Assembly (NCBI GenBank): GCA_964438735.1
Contig: CAYTLW010000003.1
Coordinates: forward strand, 84,057-148,056
DNA length: 64,000 bases
Reading direction: 5' to 3'
DNA from: CAYTLW01 sp964438735
GTDB lineage: Bacteria; Myxococcota_A; UBA9042
The notes beneath the pieces were generated by a model, which had not been told where the DNA came from, did not search any database, and saw only the letters and a list, made by a program, of their open reading frames with translations. Below, in pieces: positions 24,663 to 33,768 of the stretch. The position numbers were made by a program, and so were the translations under genes. Every line of letters begins with the position of its first letter. Position 1 is the first letter of the stretch.

Positions 24663-27515
24663 ATGACACCGACGGGATACGAGGCCAGGCAGAACGCCGA
24701 CACCGGAGTCGCTGAGCCGACCGAGCCGACCGAGCCGAGCCAGTCAGTGCAGGCAAAGGTGGAGACACCTGTGCCGCCGGCAGAGCAGCCATCGTGGCAG
24801 CGCAGTCAACGCGCCGAGCCAGGGCCGGGTCTGCGATTCGAGCGCAGGCATACGCAACCCGATCGACATCCTTTTGACGAGGTGGCCTGGGAGCTGCGCG
24901 ACGCGAGCATCACCGATGCGACCGGCCAGCGAATCTTCGAGCAGACCGGCGTGGAATTCCCGGCAAGCTGGTCCATCACGGCCACCGCTGTGGTCGCGTC
25001 AAAGTACTTTCGCGGGCACCTGGGCTCCGAACGCCGGGAGCGTAGCGTACGTTCCCTCATTGGCCGCGTATCCGGCACGCTTCGGCGTTGGGGCCAGACC
25101 GCTGGCTATTTCGCCACGGAGGACGACGCGGCGGCCTTCGAGAACGAGCTGACCTACCTCCTGCTGCATCAGAAGATGTCGTTCAACTCGCCGGTGTGGT
25201 TCAACCTGGGCATCGAAGAGAAAGCCCAGTGTTCGGCCTGCTTCATCAACAGCGTCGACGACACCATGCACTCGATTCTGCGCCTGGCGCATACCGAGGG
25301 GATGCTCTTCAAGGGCGGCTCTGGCACGGGCTCCAACCTCTCCAGTCTGCGCTCGTCGCGCGAGATGCTCGCCGGTGGCGGGCAGGCCTCCGGTCCGGTG
25401 AGCTTCATGCGCGGCTTCGACGCCTTTGCCGGCGTCATCAAGAGCGGCGGCAAGACCCGACGCGCGGCCAAGATGGTTATTCTGGACGTCGACCATCCCG
25501 ATATCATGGAGTTCATCACTTGCAAGGCAGACGAAGAGCGCAAGGCCTGGGCCCTGATCGACGCCGGCTATGACGGCTCTTTTAATGGCGAAGCCTACAG
25601 CTCGGTCTTCTTCCAGAACTCCAACAACAGCGTACGCGTCTCCGACGCCTTCATGAACGCGGTGATCGACGGCGACGAGTGGCAGACCAAAGCCGTGCGC
25701 GACGGCCGCGTGGTCGACAACTGGAAGGCGCACGAGTTGATGGATGCCATCGCCGAGGCGGCCTGGACCTGCGGCGACCCGGGCATGCAGTTCGATACGA
25801 CCATCAACGACTGGCACACCTGCCCGGAGTCAGGACGCATCAACGCCAGCAATCCCTGCTCCGAGTACATGTTCCTGGACGACTCGGCCTGCAACCTGGC
25901 CAGCCTGAACCTGATGAAGTTCATGCGCGACACGGGCGAGTTTGACGTCGAGGACTTCCGCCACGCGGTCGATGTGACCACCACGGCGCAGGAAATCATC
26001 GTCGATTTCGCGTCCTATCCGACCGAGGCGATCGAAGCCAACAGCCACGCCTTCCGGCCGTTGGGTCTGGGCTACGCCAACCTCGGCGCCCTGCTGATGT
26101 CGCGCGGCCTGGCGTACGACTCGGATGCTGGTCGCGACTACGCCGCGGCCATCACGGCGTTGATGCATGGGCAGGCCAACTTGCAGTCGGCCCGCCTGGC
26201 CGAGTCCATCGGTCCCTTCCCCGGCTACGAGCCGAATCGGGAAGCGATGCTCAAGGTGATGGACAAGCATCGTGCCTCTATTGCCCGAATCGGCAGCGAG
26301 AACGTGCCGCTGGAGTTGCTCGGTGCCGCCCGGCGAACCTGGGATGAATGTCTGGAGGCTGGTGAGGCCCACGGCTATCGAAACGCCCAGGTGACGGTGC
26401 TGGCACCGACCGGAACCATCGCGTTCATGATGGACTGCGATACCACTGGCGTGGAGCCCGACATCGCGTTGGTGAAGTACAAGAAGCTCGTTGGCGGCGG
26501 GAACCTGAAGATCGTCAATCGATCGGTGCCGCGCGCGCTCGAGAAGCTGGGCTACACAGCTGATCAGGTGGCCCGGATCAGCGCTTACATCGACGATCAT
26601 GACACCATCGAGGGAGCGCCGGGGCTGCGCGCTGAGCACCTGCCCGTCTTCGACTGCGCCTTCAAGCCGGTCAACGGCGATCGCTCCATCCACTACCTCG
26701 GCCATCTGCGCATGATGTCCGCTGTGCAACCCTTCTTGAGCGGCGCCATCTCCAAGACTGTGAATCTTCCCAATGACGCCACGCAGGCGGATCTGGCCAA
26801 CACCTACCTGGAGGCCTGGCGACTGGGTCTCAAGGCGGTGGCGGTCTATCGCGACGGCTGCAAGCGCACCCAGCCCCTGTCGCTGAGCAAGGAAGAGACG
26901 GCAGCGCCGGCCGAGGAAGAGGCCGAAACCAAGGTGGAGACGCGCATCGTCTACAAGCCGGTGCGCCGCCGCCTGCCAGACGAGCGCCGCGCCATGACCC
27001 ACAAGTTCTCCATCGCCGGGCACGAAGGCTACGTCACGGTGGGGCTCTACGAGGACGGCTCGCCGGGCGAGCTCTTCATCGTGATGGCAAAGGAGGGCTC
27101 GACCATCTCGGGTCTGTTGGACAGCTTTGCGACCTCCACGTCGCTGGCGTTGCAGTACGGCGTCCCGCTGAGCGCCCTGGTCAACAAGTTCACCCATACG
27201 CGGTACGAGCCGAGCGGCTACACCAACAACCCGGACATCCGGATTGCCAAGTCGGTCTCCGACTACATCTTCCGCTGGCTGTCGCTGAAGTTCCTGGACG
27301 AGGGCGGCGCCGCCGAGCTCGCTCCGGTGCCGGCCGAGACGGCAAAGGAAACGACCCCCCCCAAGCGCGCCGAACCAGCGCGTGCCGAAGCCGGACAGGT
27401 GACCTTCCAGGTCGAGCTGGACAGCCCGCCCTGCCACAACTGCGGCTCGATCATGGTGCGCAACGGCGCCTGCCATAAGTGCGCCAATTGTGGCGAGACT
27501 TCCGGCTGTTCCTGA
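24663..27515 (+). CDS. nrdJ: Adenosylcobalamin-dependent (class II) ribonucleoside-diphosphate reductase
   Basis: 950 residues from the ATG with GGAGG 8 bases upstream; an in-frame GTG at 24636 lacks such a site. It reduces ribonucleotides to deoxyribonucleotides using a B12-derived thiyl radical, independent of oxygen. Landmarks are FNSPVWFNLG, the QCSACFINSVDDTMHSI segment (Cys190/193), GTGSNLSSLRSSREMLAGGG, the NPCSEYMFLDDSACNLASLN finger loop with Cys399, and VLAPTGTIAFMMDCDTTGVE near 578. The C-terminal ribbon CHNCGSIMVRNGACHKCANC, ending ETSGCS, is the redox-active zinc tail of NrdJ. The N-terminal 60 residues are a Pro/Glu/Thr-rich extension of low complexity. The gene is convergent with gpmI, 17 bases apart. 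Confidence 0.95.
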   Translation: MTPTGYEARQNADTGVAEPTEPTEPSQSVQAKVETPVPPAEQPSWQRSQRAEPGPGLRFERRHTQPDRHPFDEVAWELRDASITDATGQRIFEQTGVEFPASWSITATAVVASKYFRGHLGSERRERSVRSLIGRVSGTLRRWGQTAGYFATEDDAAAFENELTYLLLHQKMSFNSPVWFNLGIEEKAQCSACFINSVDDTMHSILRLAHTEGMLFKGGSGTGSNLSSLRSSREMLAGGGQASGPVSFMRGFDAFAGVIKSGGKTRRAAKMVILDVDHPDIMEFITCKADEERKAWALIDAGYDGSFNGEAYSSVFFQNSNNSVRVSDAFMNAVIDGDEWQTKAVRDGRVVDNWKAHELMDAIAEAAWTCGDPGMQFDTTINDWHTCPESGRINASNPCSEYMFLDDSACNLASLNLMKFMRDTGEFDVEDFRHAVDVTTTAQEIIVDFASYPTEAIEANSHAFRPLGLGYANLGALLMSRGLAYDSDAGRDYAAAITALMHGQANLQSARLAESIGPFPGYEPNREAMLKVMDKHRASIARIGSENVPLELLGAARRTWDECLEAGEAHGYRNAQVTVLAPTGTIAFMMDCDTTGVEPDIALVKYKKLVGGGNLKIVNRSVPRALEKLGYTADQVARISAYIDDHDTIEGAPGLRAEHLPVFDCAFKPVNGDRSIHYLGHLRMMSAVQPFLSGAISKTVNLPNDATQADLANTYLEAWRLGLKAVAVYRDGCKRTQPLSLSKEETAAPAEEEAETKVETRIVYKPVRRRLPDERRAMTHKFSIAGHEGYVTVGLYEDGSPGELFIVMAKEGSTISGLLDSFATSTSLALQYGVPLSALVNKFTHTRYEPSGYTNNPDIRIAKSVSDYIFRWLSLKFLDEGGAAELAPVPAETAKETTPPKRAEPARAEAGQVTFQVELDSPPCHNCGSIMVRNGACHKCANCGETSGCS

Positions 27516-27532
27516 TCAGAAGTGAGACGGTC

Positions 27533-29209
27533 TCAGCCGCCGCTCCAATCCAGTAGCGAACGCGCCATGTGATCTGGCGGCGCGCGGCCCAGCAGCTCGA
27601 GGGCCGTGGCCGCGACGTTGGCCAGCCCGGCGTCGGCCATATCCTGGCGCAACGACCAGCCACGATTGCTGCCGAAATCGGCGATGGTCAGCGGAACTGG
27701 CGCCAGCGTGTGGCTGGTGCGATGCAAGGGCCCATCCACACCGGGCAGCGGCCGGCCCTGCTTGTCCCGCATCCACATATCGTCGGCGTTGCCGTGGTCG
27801 GCCGTCACCAACAGGGTGGCCTGGCGACGCCTGGCCAGCCCCACAAGGCGACCGACCTGGGCATCGACCGTCTCCATGGCTCGTATGGTCGCCGGCAGGC
27901 TGCCGGTATGGCCGACCATGTCGCCATTGGCGTAGTTCAGCCGGATGAGATCGAAGGTCTGGTCGCCGTCCAGGGCTCCAATGACCACATCGGTGATCTC
28001 CGCGGCCCGCATTTCGGGCCGTCGATCGAATTCGATGCGGTCCGAGGGAATCTCCACGTAGTGCTCGAGTTGATCGTCCAGGAGGCCGGAGCGATTGCCA
28101 TTCCAGAAGTAGGTGACGTGACCGAACTTCTGCGTCTCGCTGGTCGCCAGCGTGCGCAGGCCGGTGGTCACCATGTACTGTCCCATGGTCTCGTCGATAG
28201 TGGGCGGCGCGACCAGGTAGCGGGTCGGCAGAAAGAGGTCGCCGTCGTATTGCATCATGCCGGCGTAGCGAACCTTGGGAACCGCACCGCGATCGAAGTG
28301 GGCGAATCCCTCCCCTTCCTCAAAGGCACGGGTGAGCTCCAGGGCGCGATCGCCGCGGAAGTTCCACAAAATGAAGGCGTCGCCGTCGCGTACCCGGCCG
28401 ATGGGCTCACCGCCATCGCCGACGATGCAGAAGGGGGCCAGCGTCTGGTCGCTGCGGCCACCGTCGCGTGTGCGCAGCTCGGCCAGCGCATCCCGCCAGT
28501 CGCCATAGCCGGCAACCTCACCCTGAACATGAGTCCGCCAGCCGCGCTCGACGATCGACCAGTCGGCCTCATAGCGGTCCATGGTGACCCGCATGCGGCC
28601 GCCGCCCGAAGCGATGCGATAGTCCAGACCATCGGCTGTGTGCTTGCCGAGCGCGGCTTCGAGCAGGCCGAGATAACGCTCGAATGAAGGGTCCTCCACG
28701 TCGCGCCCATCGGCCAGCGCGTGAACCCGCAGCCGCCGCACATCGCTCGCTCGTGCGCCGTCGATCAAGGCCACGACGTGGTCGATATGGGCGTGCACAT
28801 TGCCGTCGGAGAGCAGACCACAGAGGTGCAACATGCCCCCGTCGCTGCGTCCGGCCAGGGGTTCGACCAGCCAGCGCCAGGTCTCGCCGCGAAGCAGGCT
28901 GCCCGAGGCCAGCGCATCGTTGACCAGAGCGGCCCCCTGACGCACCACACGGCCGGCGCCCAGGGCGTTGTGGCCGACCTCCGAGTTGCCCATGTCGCCA
29001 TCGCCAGGCAACCCCACGGCCAGACCATGGGCGCGCAGTTGCCGGGTCGGGTGGCCGCTCCAGAGGGCATCGAGGTGTGGGGTGTGAGCCAGCGCGACCG
29101 CATCACCACCGTCGCCCCGGCCGCAGCCGACACCGTCCAGGATGGCGATGATCAGCGGCCCAGCGGGCGTCGGCGCCAGGAGGTGGCTTCGCAATGGGGC
29201 GATGGTCAT
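27533..29209 (-). CDS. gpmI: 2,3-bisphosphoglycerate-independent phosphoglycerate mutase
   Basis: 558 residues, slightly longer than the usual 510-550. It interconverts 3- and 2-phosphoglycerate in glycolysis using two Mn2+ ions. The alkaline-phosphatase-like fold shows IIAILDGVGCGRGD (metal-binding Asp25), GDGDMGNSEVGHNALGAGR with the phosphorylated Ser76, HAHIDHVVALIDGA, DGRDVEDPSF and a C-terminal VTADHGNADDMWM metal site. The ATG follows GGAGG by 4 bases; earlier in-frame starts have no such site. It is the last gene of a long reverse-strand series of exported proteins, 37 bases after the preceding gene, and is probably translated from that transcript at least in part. Confidence 0.95.
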   Translation of the reverse strand: MTIAPLRSHLLAPTPAGPLIIAILDGVGCGRGDGGDAVALAHTPHLDALWSGHPTRQLRAHGLAVGLPGDGDMGNSEVGHNALGAGRVVRQGAALVNDALASGSLLRGETWRWLVEPLAGRSDGGMLHLCGLLSDGNVHAHIDHVVALIDGARASDVRRLRVHALADGRDVEDPSFERYLGLLEAALGKHTADGLDYRIASGGGRMRVTMDRYEADWSIVERGWRTHVQGEVAGYGDWRDALAELRTRDGGRSDQTLAPFCIVGDGGEPIGRVRDGDAFILWNFRGDRALELTRAFEEGEGFAHFDRGAVPKVRYAGMMQYDGDLFLPTRYLVAPPTIDETMGQYMVTTGLRTLATSETQKFGHVTYFWNGNRSGLLDDQLEHYVEIPSDRIEFDRRPEMRAAEITDVVIGALDGDQTFDLIRLNYANGDMVGHTGSLPATIRAMETVDAQVGRLVGLARRRQATLLVTADHGNADDMWMRDKQGRPLPGVDGPLHRTSHTLAPVPLTIADFGSNRGWSLRQDMADAGLANVAATALELLGRAPPDHMARSLLDWSGG

Positions 29210-29246
29210 CTGTCCTCCAGGGATTGGCGGGCGATGGAATCGATGC

Positions 29247-30734
29247 TCAGAAGCGATAGCCCATGCCGAGTTCGCCGGAAATGGGGTAGTTGAGCTGGTC
29301 GGTCCCGGCGAAGGGCAGGAAGTAGGTCGAGATCGACCCGCCGAGGGCGACGAAGAAGCGCGCGCCCACATGCATCTGCGTGCCCAGGGCGAGGTTCACG
29401 CCGAAGAGCACATCCTGCTCGAGATTGTAGATGGGCCCCACACAATTGGGCTGGTTCTGGGTCTTCTTGCACCACGGATCATGGGTCGCCACGAAGCTGC
29501 CCAGCACATGCGCTTCGAGGCCCGGTCGGGCAAAGAGGCGGAGCCAGCCGCGCTTGTAGGCGAAGCCAACGCCGCCGACCACGCGCACCGAGTTGAAGGG
29601 GTGGGCCAGGTCCTGCCAGGGGTCGGAGAGGCTGGTGAAGAGGTTGAAGCGGGCAAACCACTCCAGGCCAGGGCCCACAGACTGGCTGACACCCGCGGCG
29701 AATCCGAGGCTGTGAAAAGCGCGCCGAGTTGGCTTATGCCGCATGTACTGGGCGTAGGATGCAGAGGTATCCATCCACAGGTTGACGAATTTGGAGTTGG
29801 GGTTCCCGGTCGGCCTGACCTCCACCACCGGCAGGCACGCCCGCCACCGACTCAAGAAGGGCTCCAGCGCCTGGTCCACTCGATCCAACGGAAACCTCGT
29901 CTCCGCTTCAAACGTTCGACGTCGGGCGCTGAAGACGGCGACCGAGAGTTCACCGCCGCCTTTCTCGTCCGGTACCACCGCGGCGATGACGATGGCTTCG
30001 GCGTCGAGGCGATCGGCCAGAGCGGCCATGCGAGCACTATCGCCGTAGGGCCGACGCTGATTGCCGGACTGCAGGTAATCGGCCAGGGCCGTCTGCAACG
30101 AGCGCTCGATGTCGGGCGCGAAGAATCGGGGCCGAAAGCGACGCGCCGGTTGTAGCGCGAACGCCTCCTTGAGTGCCACGTGGCCGGCGATGGTGTCGCC
30201 AGCATCCACCAGCGCGACGCCATGCATGAACGCCGCGTCGGCGTAGGATTTGGGCTCGGAGATGTCCTGGTAGACCTGTCGATACAGGGCAACGGCTTTC
30301 TTGAAGGTCTCCGCGGCCCTCCTTGGGGACATGCTCATCCAGTGTGCCAGCCCGATGCGATACCACTGGTTGGCCAGGCGGGAGGCGGTGTTCAGGCTGT
30401 GGTCGCCGGAGAGCTTTCGGCGCACCGCTGCCGGCGCGAGGATATCCATGTAGGGATCGGCGGACAGCGCAGCCGCGATGTGCTTGTCGATAGCCACGAC
30501 TTTTGCGGCGCGGCGGCGCGCTGGCCCGGTATCGAACAACCTGGCCTGCTCGACCATGTTGTCCCTGATCGGGAGAATGGCCACCCGGCGACGGCCTTTG
30601 CGGGCGTCGGGCACATCGCCCTGCCGGACGACTGCGTTGCCCGACGGTTGTGCCGATGGTGCCGCCTGCGCCGCGCCCGAACAGAGCATGACGACCGCGA
30701 CAGCCTGGCCGATGAAGTGATGCAAGCGCGCCAT
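29247..30734 (-). CDS. Exported protein with N-terminal helical part and C-terminal beta-barrel-like end
   Basis: 495 residues from the ATG at 30734, with a signal peptide (MARLHHFIGQAVAVVMLCSGAAQA, cleavage near 24). The middle has TPR-like helices (WYRIGLAHWMSMSPRRAAETFKK split over two turns) and EAIVIAAVVPDEKGGGELSV-type strands near 280. The last 170 residues alternate Gly and aromatic residues and end in GELGMGYRF with a terminal Phe, as in outer-membrane barrels. Function was not recognised. It begins 4 bases after the previous lipoprotein stop and belongs to the same reverse-strand series. A longer in-frame start at 30830 would lose the signal peptide position. Confidence 0.62.
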   Translation of the reverse strand: MARLHHFIGQAVAVVMLCSGAAQAAPSAQPSGNAVVRQGDVPDARKGRRRVAILPIRDNMVEQARLFDTGPARRRAAKVVAIDKHIAAALSADPYMDILAPAAVRRKLSGDHSLNTASRLANQWYRIGLAHWMSMSPRRAAETFKKAVALYRQVYQDISEPKSYADAAFMHGVALVDAGDTIAGHVALKEAFALQPARRFRPRFFAPDIERSLQTALADYLQSGNQRRPYGDSARMAALADRLDAEAIVIAAVVPDEKGGGELSVAVFSARRRTFEAETRFPLDRVDQALEPFLSRWRACLPVVEVRPTGNPNSKFVNLWMDTSASYAQYMRHKPTRRAFHSLGFAAGVSQSVGPGLEWFARFNLFTSLSDPWQDLAHPFNSVRVVGGVGFAYKRGWLRLFARPGLEAHVLGSFVATHDPWCKKTQNQPNCVGPIYNLEQDVLFGVNLALGTQMHVGARFFVALGGSISTYFLPFAGTDQLNYPISGELGMGYRF

Positions 30735-30738
30735 CAGC

Positions 30739-31326
30739 CTACCACCCACTGTAGGTGTTGCCGGCATCCGCATCGGTGATTCGATCGCAGACGAACTCGC
30801 TGGCCAGAATCGAGCCGGCGGCAGCCTCACGTTCCAAGGTCATCTCTTCGATTTGATCAGGCGACGGCACCGGCTTGTCCACCTGGAGAGTGCCCTTCAA
30901 CTGTCCTTCGTCATTGAGCTTGAACGCGCCGGACAAGAGCACTGACGAGTTGCGCGCCGTGCCGGGCAGGCACCCCTTGGTGGAGAACTTGTAGGACTTC
31001 AGGGTCTCGCTATATCGCCCGCCGTGCATGTAGATGCAGGCGCATTGGAAGGCCGTGTCAGGCTTGCGAGGCTCTTCATAAGGGGCGGTGAAGTCGTCCG
31101 CGGGCCTGTAGAACCGAATCAATCCGACGATGTCCGGGCCATAATGTTCCATCCAGAATTCGAAGCCGACGGTCGGCTCGCCCGAGTCTTCGTCGTAGAT
31201 CAGCTTGCCGTCCGTCTGCACCGGCCGCCACACGCCGCCGAGTTCGTTGCCGGACAGACATCCGGCGCAGAGCAGGCAGGTGAGCGCTGCGGCCAGGCAC
31301 ACCAGCTGGTGGGAGATCCGCGCCAT
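30739..31326 (-). CDS. Lipoprotein of unknown function
   Basis: 195 residues from the ATG at 31326, which gives a standard lipoprotein signal (MARISHQLVCLAAALTCLLCAGC, split lipobox LCAGC, Cys23). Earlier in-frame starts at 31353 (ATG) or 31362 (GTG overlapping the upstream stop) would lengthen the signal. The mature part has beta-strand character (VGFEFWMEHYGPDIVGLIRF, SSVLLSGAFKLNDEGQLKGT) and four further Cys residues that could form disulfides, resembling lipocalin-like or META-type small domains, but no family was recognised. It is closely packed with its neighbours in a reverse-strand series of exported proteins. Confidence 0.6.
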   Translation of the reverse strand: MARISHQLVCLAAALTCLLCAGCLSGNELGGVWRPVQTDGKLIYDEDSGEPTVGFEFWMEHYGPDIVGLIRFYRPADDFTAPYEEPRKPDTAFQCACIYMHGGRYSETLKSYKFSTKGCLPGTARNSSVLLSGAFKLNDEGQLKGTLQVDKPVPSPDQIEEMTLEREAAAGSILASEFVCDRITDADAGNTYSGW

Positions 31327-31361
31327 CAACGGGCCTTGTCCGGTCTGCAGCATGGGCCCCA

Positions 31362-32099
31362 CTACTCCAGCGGGGCACAGACCACCTGCAGGTTGTCGAT
31401 GTAGATGCCAGCGCCGCCTCGAATGCCGACCGCCACGGTGCCCGGCGGGCAGATCTGCTCGAACTTGTTGCCGCCGACACCGCCGGCGGACGTCAGGTTG
31501 ATCCGATTGCGGCTGACCTTGACCTTGTTCTTGCGCTTCTTGAGCTTCTCCAAGGTCTCCTTGAGCTCCTTGGCGTTGTAGGCGCCAATCCGGTCGGCGA
31601 TGGTGGCGTGCTCGGCGTCGTACGCGAATCCGGACTTCTCCGCATACTGCACGATGCGCTTGCCTCGGGGCCCGTCGGTGACCTCAGACAGTGACGCCGA
31701 GGCGCCCGACAACGGTTCGCTCAACACCTTGCCGGCCCCCTTGATGGAGACGTCGATCACCGCCGTCTTGGGGTCGAAACGTTTGGGCAGGCGCGACTTG
31801 CGACCCAGCTGCAAGGAGTAACGACCGTTGTCGACGGCGACCCAGTGCTGCTCGCGCCAGAAGCTGCGTTTGGACTTCGGCTTTCTGAGCGCAAAATTCA
31901 TGGGAAAGATGCCGGAGACGGGCTTGTTGTTTTCGTCTCGCAGGCGGCTGTCGAATTCCAGGATGGTCCGCTTCGCCGGCCGCTTGGTCGAGCCTTTGGC
32001 CAGGGCGGCGACGGGCAGCGAGGGCAGCGCCATGGCGAACATCAATACCAGCGGCAGGCTCCATGTGGCGACTGCGCTATGGCTCGAGTTGCTTTGCAT
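31362..32099 (-). CDS. Exported protein of unknown function
   Basis: 245 residues. The ATG has GGGAGGA 6 bases upstream. A signal peptide (SLPLVLMFAMALPSLPVAALA, cleavage near 37) is followed by a basic beta-rich domain (ILEFDSRLRDENNKPVSGIF, FWREQHWVAVDNGRYSLQLG), which resembles the prealbumin/carboxypeptidase-regulatory-like domain often seen in 'default value vs set value' exported proteins. A coiled helix (KELKETLEKLKKRKNKVKVS) and a Gly-rich end with two Cys residues (ICPPGTVAVGIRGG, VVCAPLE) complete it. Function is unknown. Its stop lies at the start of the lipoprotein gene. Confidence 0.6.
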   Translation of the reverse strand: MQSNSSHSAVATWSLPLVLMFAMALPSLPVAALAKGSTKRPAKRTILEFDSRLRDENNKPVSGIFPMNFALRKPKSKRSFWREQHWVAVDNGRYSLQLGRKSRLPKRFDPKTAVIDVSIKGAGKVLSEPLSGASASLSEVTDGPRGKRIVQYAEKSGFAYDAEHATIADRIGAYNAKELKETLEKLKKRKNKVKVSRNRINLTSAGGVGGNKFEQICPPGTVAVGIRGGAGIYIDNLQVVCAPLE

Positions 32100-32217
32100 C
32101 GGGTTCCTCCCTTGACCGGCGGGTCGCCAGGTCGACGCCGGGCCTATGGTAGCGCCACCGGCGCAGATCTCCAGCGGGGCCCGGATGGTTCGGGCGCAGG
32201 TGGCGAGGCAGAGGCCG

Positions 32218-33768
32218 TTACGGACCCGTCGGTCCGACGTCACCGACCAGCCACACCCAGAGATGATCGCCATCGCGCGCGGTGCCGATGACCTTCGATC
32301 CGCCGGACGTCGGCTTCAGGGGCAACCCCGCCCCGCCGCCGAAGATTCCGATCAGCGCCTGATCGACGACCTTTTCGAGCGCCTCCTCTGCAGGCTTGGG
32401 TGCCACGGCCAACAACGGGCTGGACACAACGGCGCTGTCCACCGTGGCGCTACGCACCTCGAATGAGACGCCCCAAGGTCCCAGGGCCAGCGGCCAGGTG
32501 GTCAATCGGAAGGTGCCTTCGATTCGAAGTACGACTACCTCCAGCCCACCCATGCTGGCGCTCAACTCCAACAGGGCATCGGGGAAGCGCCACTCGATGC
32601 CCGCGTCCTTGCCCAACTCCTGAACCTTCAAGGTCGGCGATCCGCCCGGCCAGAAGGCAGCGCCAACCGGTCCACCCTGGACCCAGGCCGACAGTGGCGA
32701 CAGCACATCGCCGGCCCAAGATGCGGGCAGCGATTGCTCCAGACCGGCTCGTACACGTCGGCACAACATGCCAGAACGGGCGACTGCCCAGCCAAAGTGG
32801 CCAAGCAGGCGACGCTCGACCACCAGCGCTCGCCGGAGGGGCTGAGTGCCGCCGGCAGGCGTGGGCGCGATGGGGCTGATGGGACCATCGGTCGATTGCG
32901 GCGGCGGCACATCGGCGGCGCAGTTATGACGCTGCACGTCGAGGCCAACCTCGAGGCCCACGTGGCCGTAGCCGACCTTGTGATCGAGCAGTGAGGAGCC
33001 GGAATCACCGCCCGCACTGACGAAGCGCGCGTCGACACCCAACACGACGGACTCGCCCTCGATCTGCAACTCGACTTCGCCCTTATGCTCCAGGTCGACC
33101 GGAAGCAGGGCGCCAATTGCGGCCGCCGCGCTTTGTTCGTAGCGGCTGGTCATGGCCGCCGCAGCGGCGCTGGCCAGGTGCTTGCTGATCGCCGAACCGG
33201 CTCCAGGGGCGGCGTTTGACAGGCAGTTGTCGGTATCGGCGAGCTTCGCGTTCGCGAGCACGAGATCGGAGGCCTTGGCCAACGTGACGCTGGCCACACC
33301 CTGGCTGTCGCGGGCGAAGCGCAGTCGAGTACTCAGGTCGCCGTGATCGACTGACCAGGTGAGGCTGCACTGGGCACCGCCGGCGGAGTCCAACGACAAC
33401 GGGGTCGGACCAAAGGAGACGGTCCACAACAAGCTGATCTCACCGTTGGCCTCGAAGGTGGCGGAACCCGACTGGACTTCGGCGTGCAATTGCGTGGCTG
33501 CGAGTGCGCCGCCGCCCGTGCCCGGCACCTCCAGTGGCGGAACCGGAACCTCGACAGTTTTGTTGCCTGGCGACAGGCGGACGTACTCGGCCAGTTCCTG
33601 CAGGTCCGCCTCGGTCACGACGAGATGAAGCGCCTGTCCAAGCTGATGTGTCGCCGGGAGCGGCGCAGAAAGCGGGGCCAGGGCTTCGTTGCAGGCGACG
33701 GCGCAGATCAGCAGCGACAGCAACCACAGGGCTCGCCAGGCGCGGCATGGTCGGAGAGCAGCAATCAC
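32218..33768 (-). CDS. Lipoprotein of unknown function
   Basis: 516 residues from a GTG that overlaps the upstream stop by 4 bases (GTGA), giving a lipoprotein-type leader (ALWLLSLLICAVACNEALAP, Cys near 22). The mature protein is beta-rich with paired strands (GEISLLWTVSFGPTPLSLDS, HKVGYGHVGLEVGLDVQ, GGLEVVVLRIEGTFRLTTWP). It looks like two related halves of lipid-binding or BPI/LEA-like type, though no family was identified. A few Cys residues may form disulfides. It is translated with the propeller-like lipoprotein upstream. Confidence 0.58.
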   Translation of the reverse strand: MIAALRPCRAWRALWLLSLLICAVACNEALAPLSAPLPATHQLGQALHLVVTEADLQELAEYVRLSPGNKTVEVPVPPLEVPGTGGGALAATQLHAEVQSGSATFEANGEISLLWTVSFGPTPLSLDSAGGAQCSLTWSVDHGDLSTRLRFARDSQGVASVTLAKASDLVLANAKLADTDNCLSNAAPGAGSAISKHLASAAAAAMTSRYEQSAAAAIGALLPVDLEHKGEVELQIEGESVVLGVDARFVSAGGDSGSSLLDHKVGYGHVGLEVGLDVQRHNCAADVPPPQSTDGPISPIAPTPAGGTQPLRRALVVERRLLGHFGWAVARSGMLCRRVRAGLEQSLPASWAGDVLSPLSAWVQGGPVGAAFWPGGSPTLKVQELGKDAGIEWRFPDALLELSASMGGLEVVVLRIEGTFRLTTWPLALGPWGVSFEVRSATVDSAVVSSPLLAVAPKPAEEALEKVVDQALIGIFGGGAGLPLKPTSGGSKVIGTARDGDHLWVWLVGDVGPTGP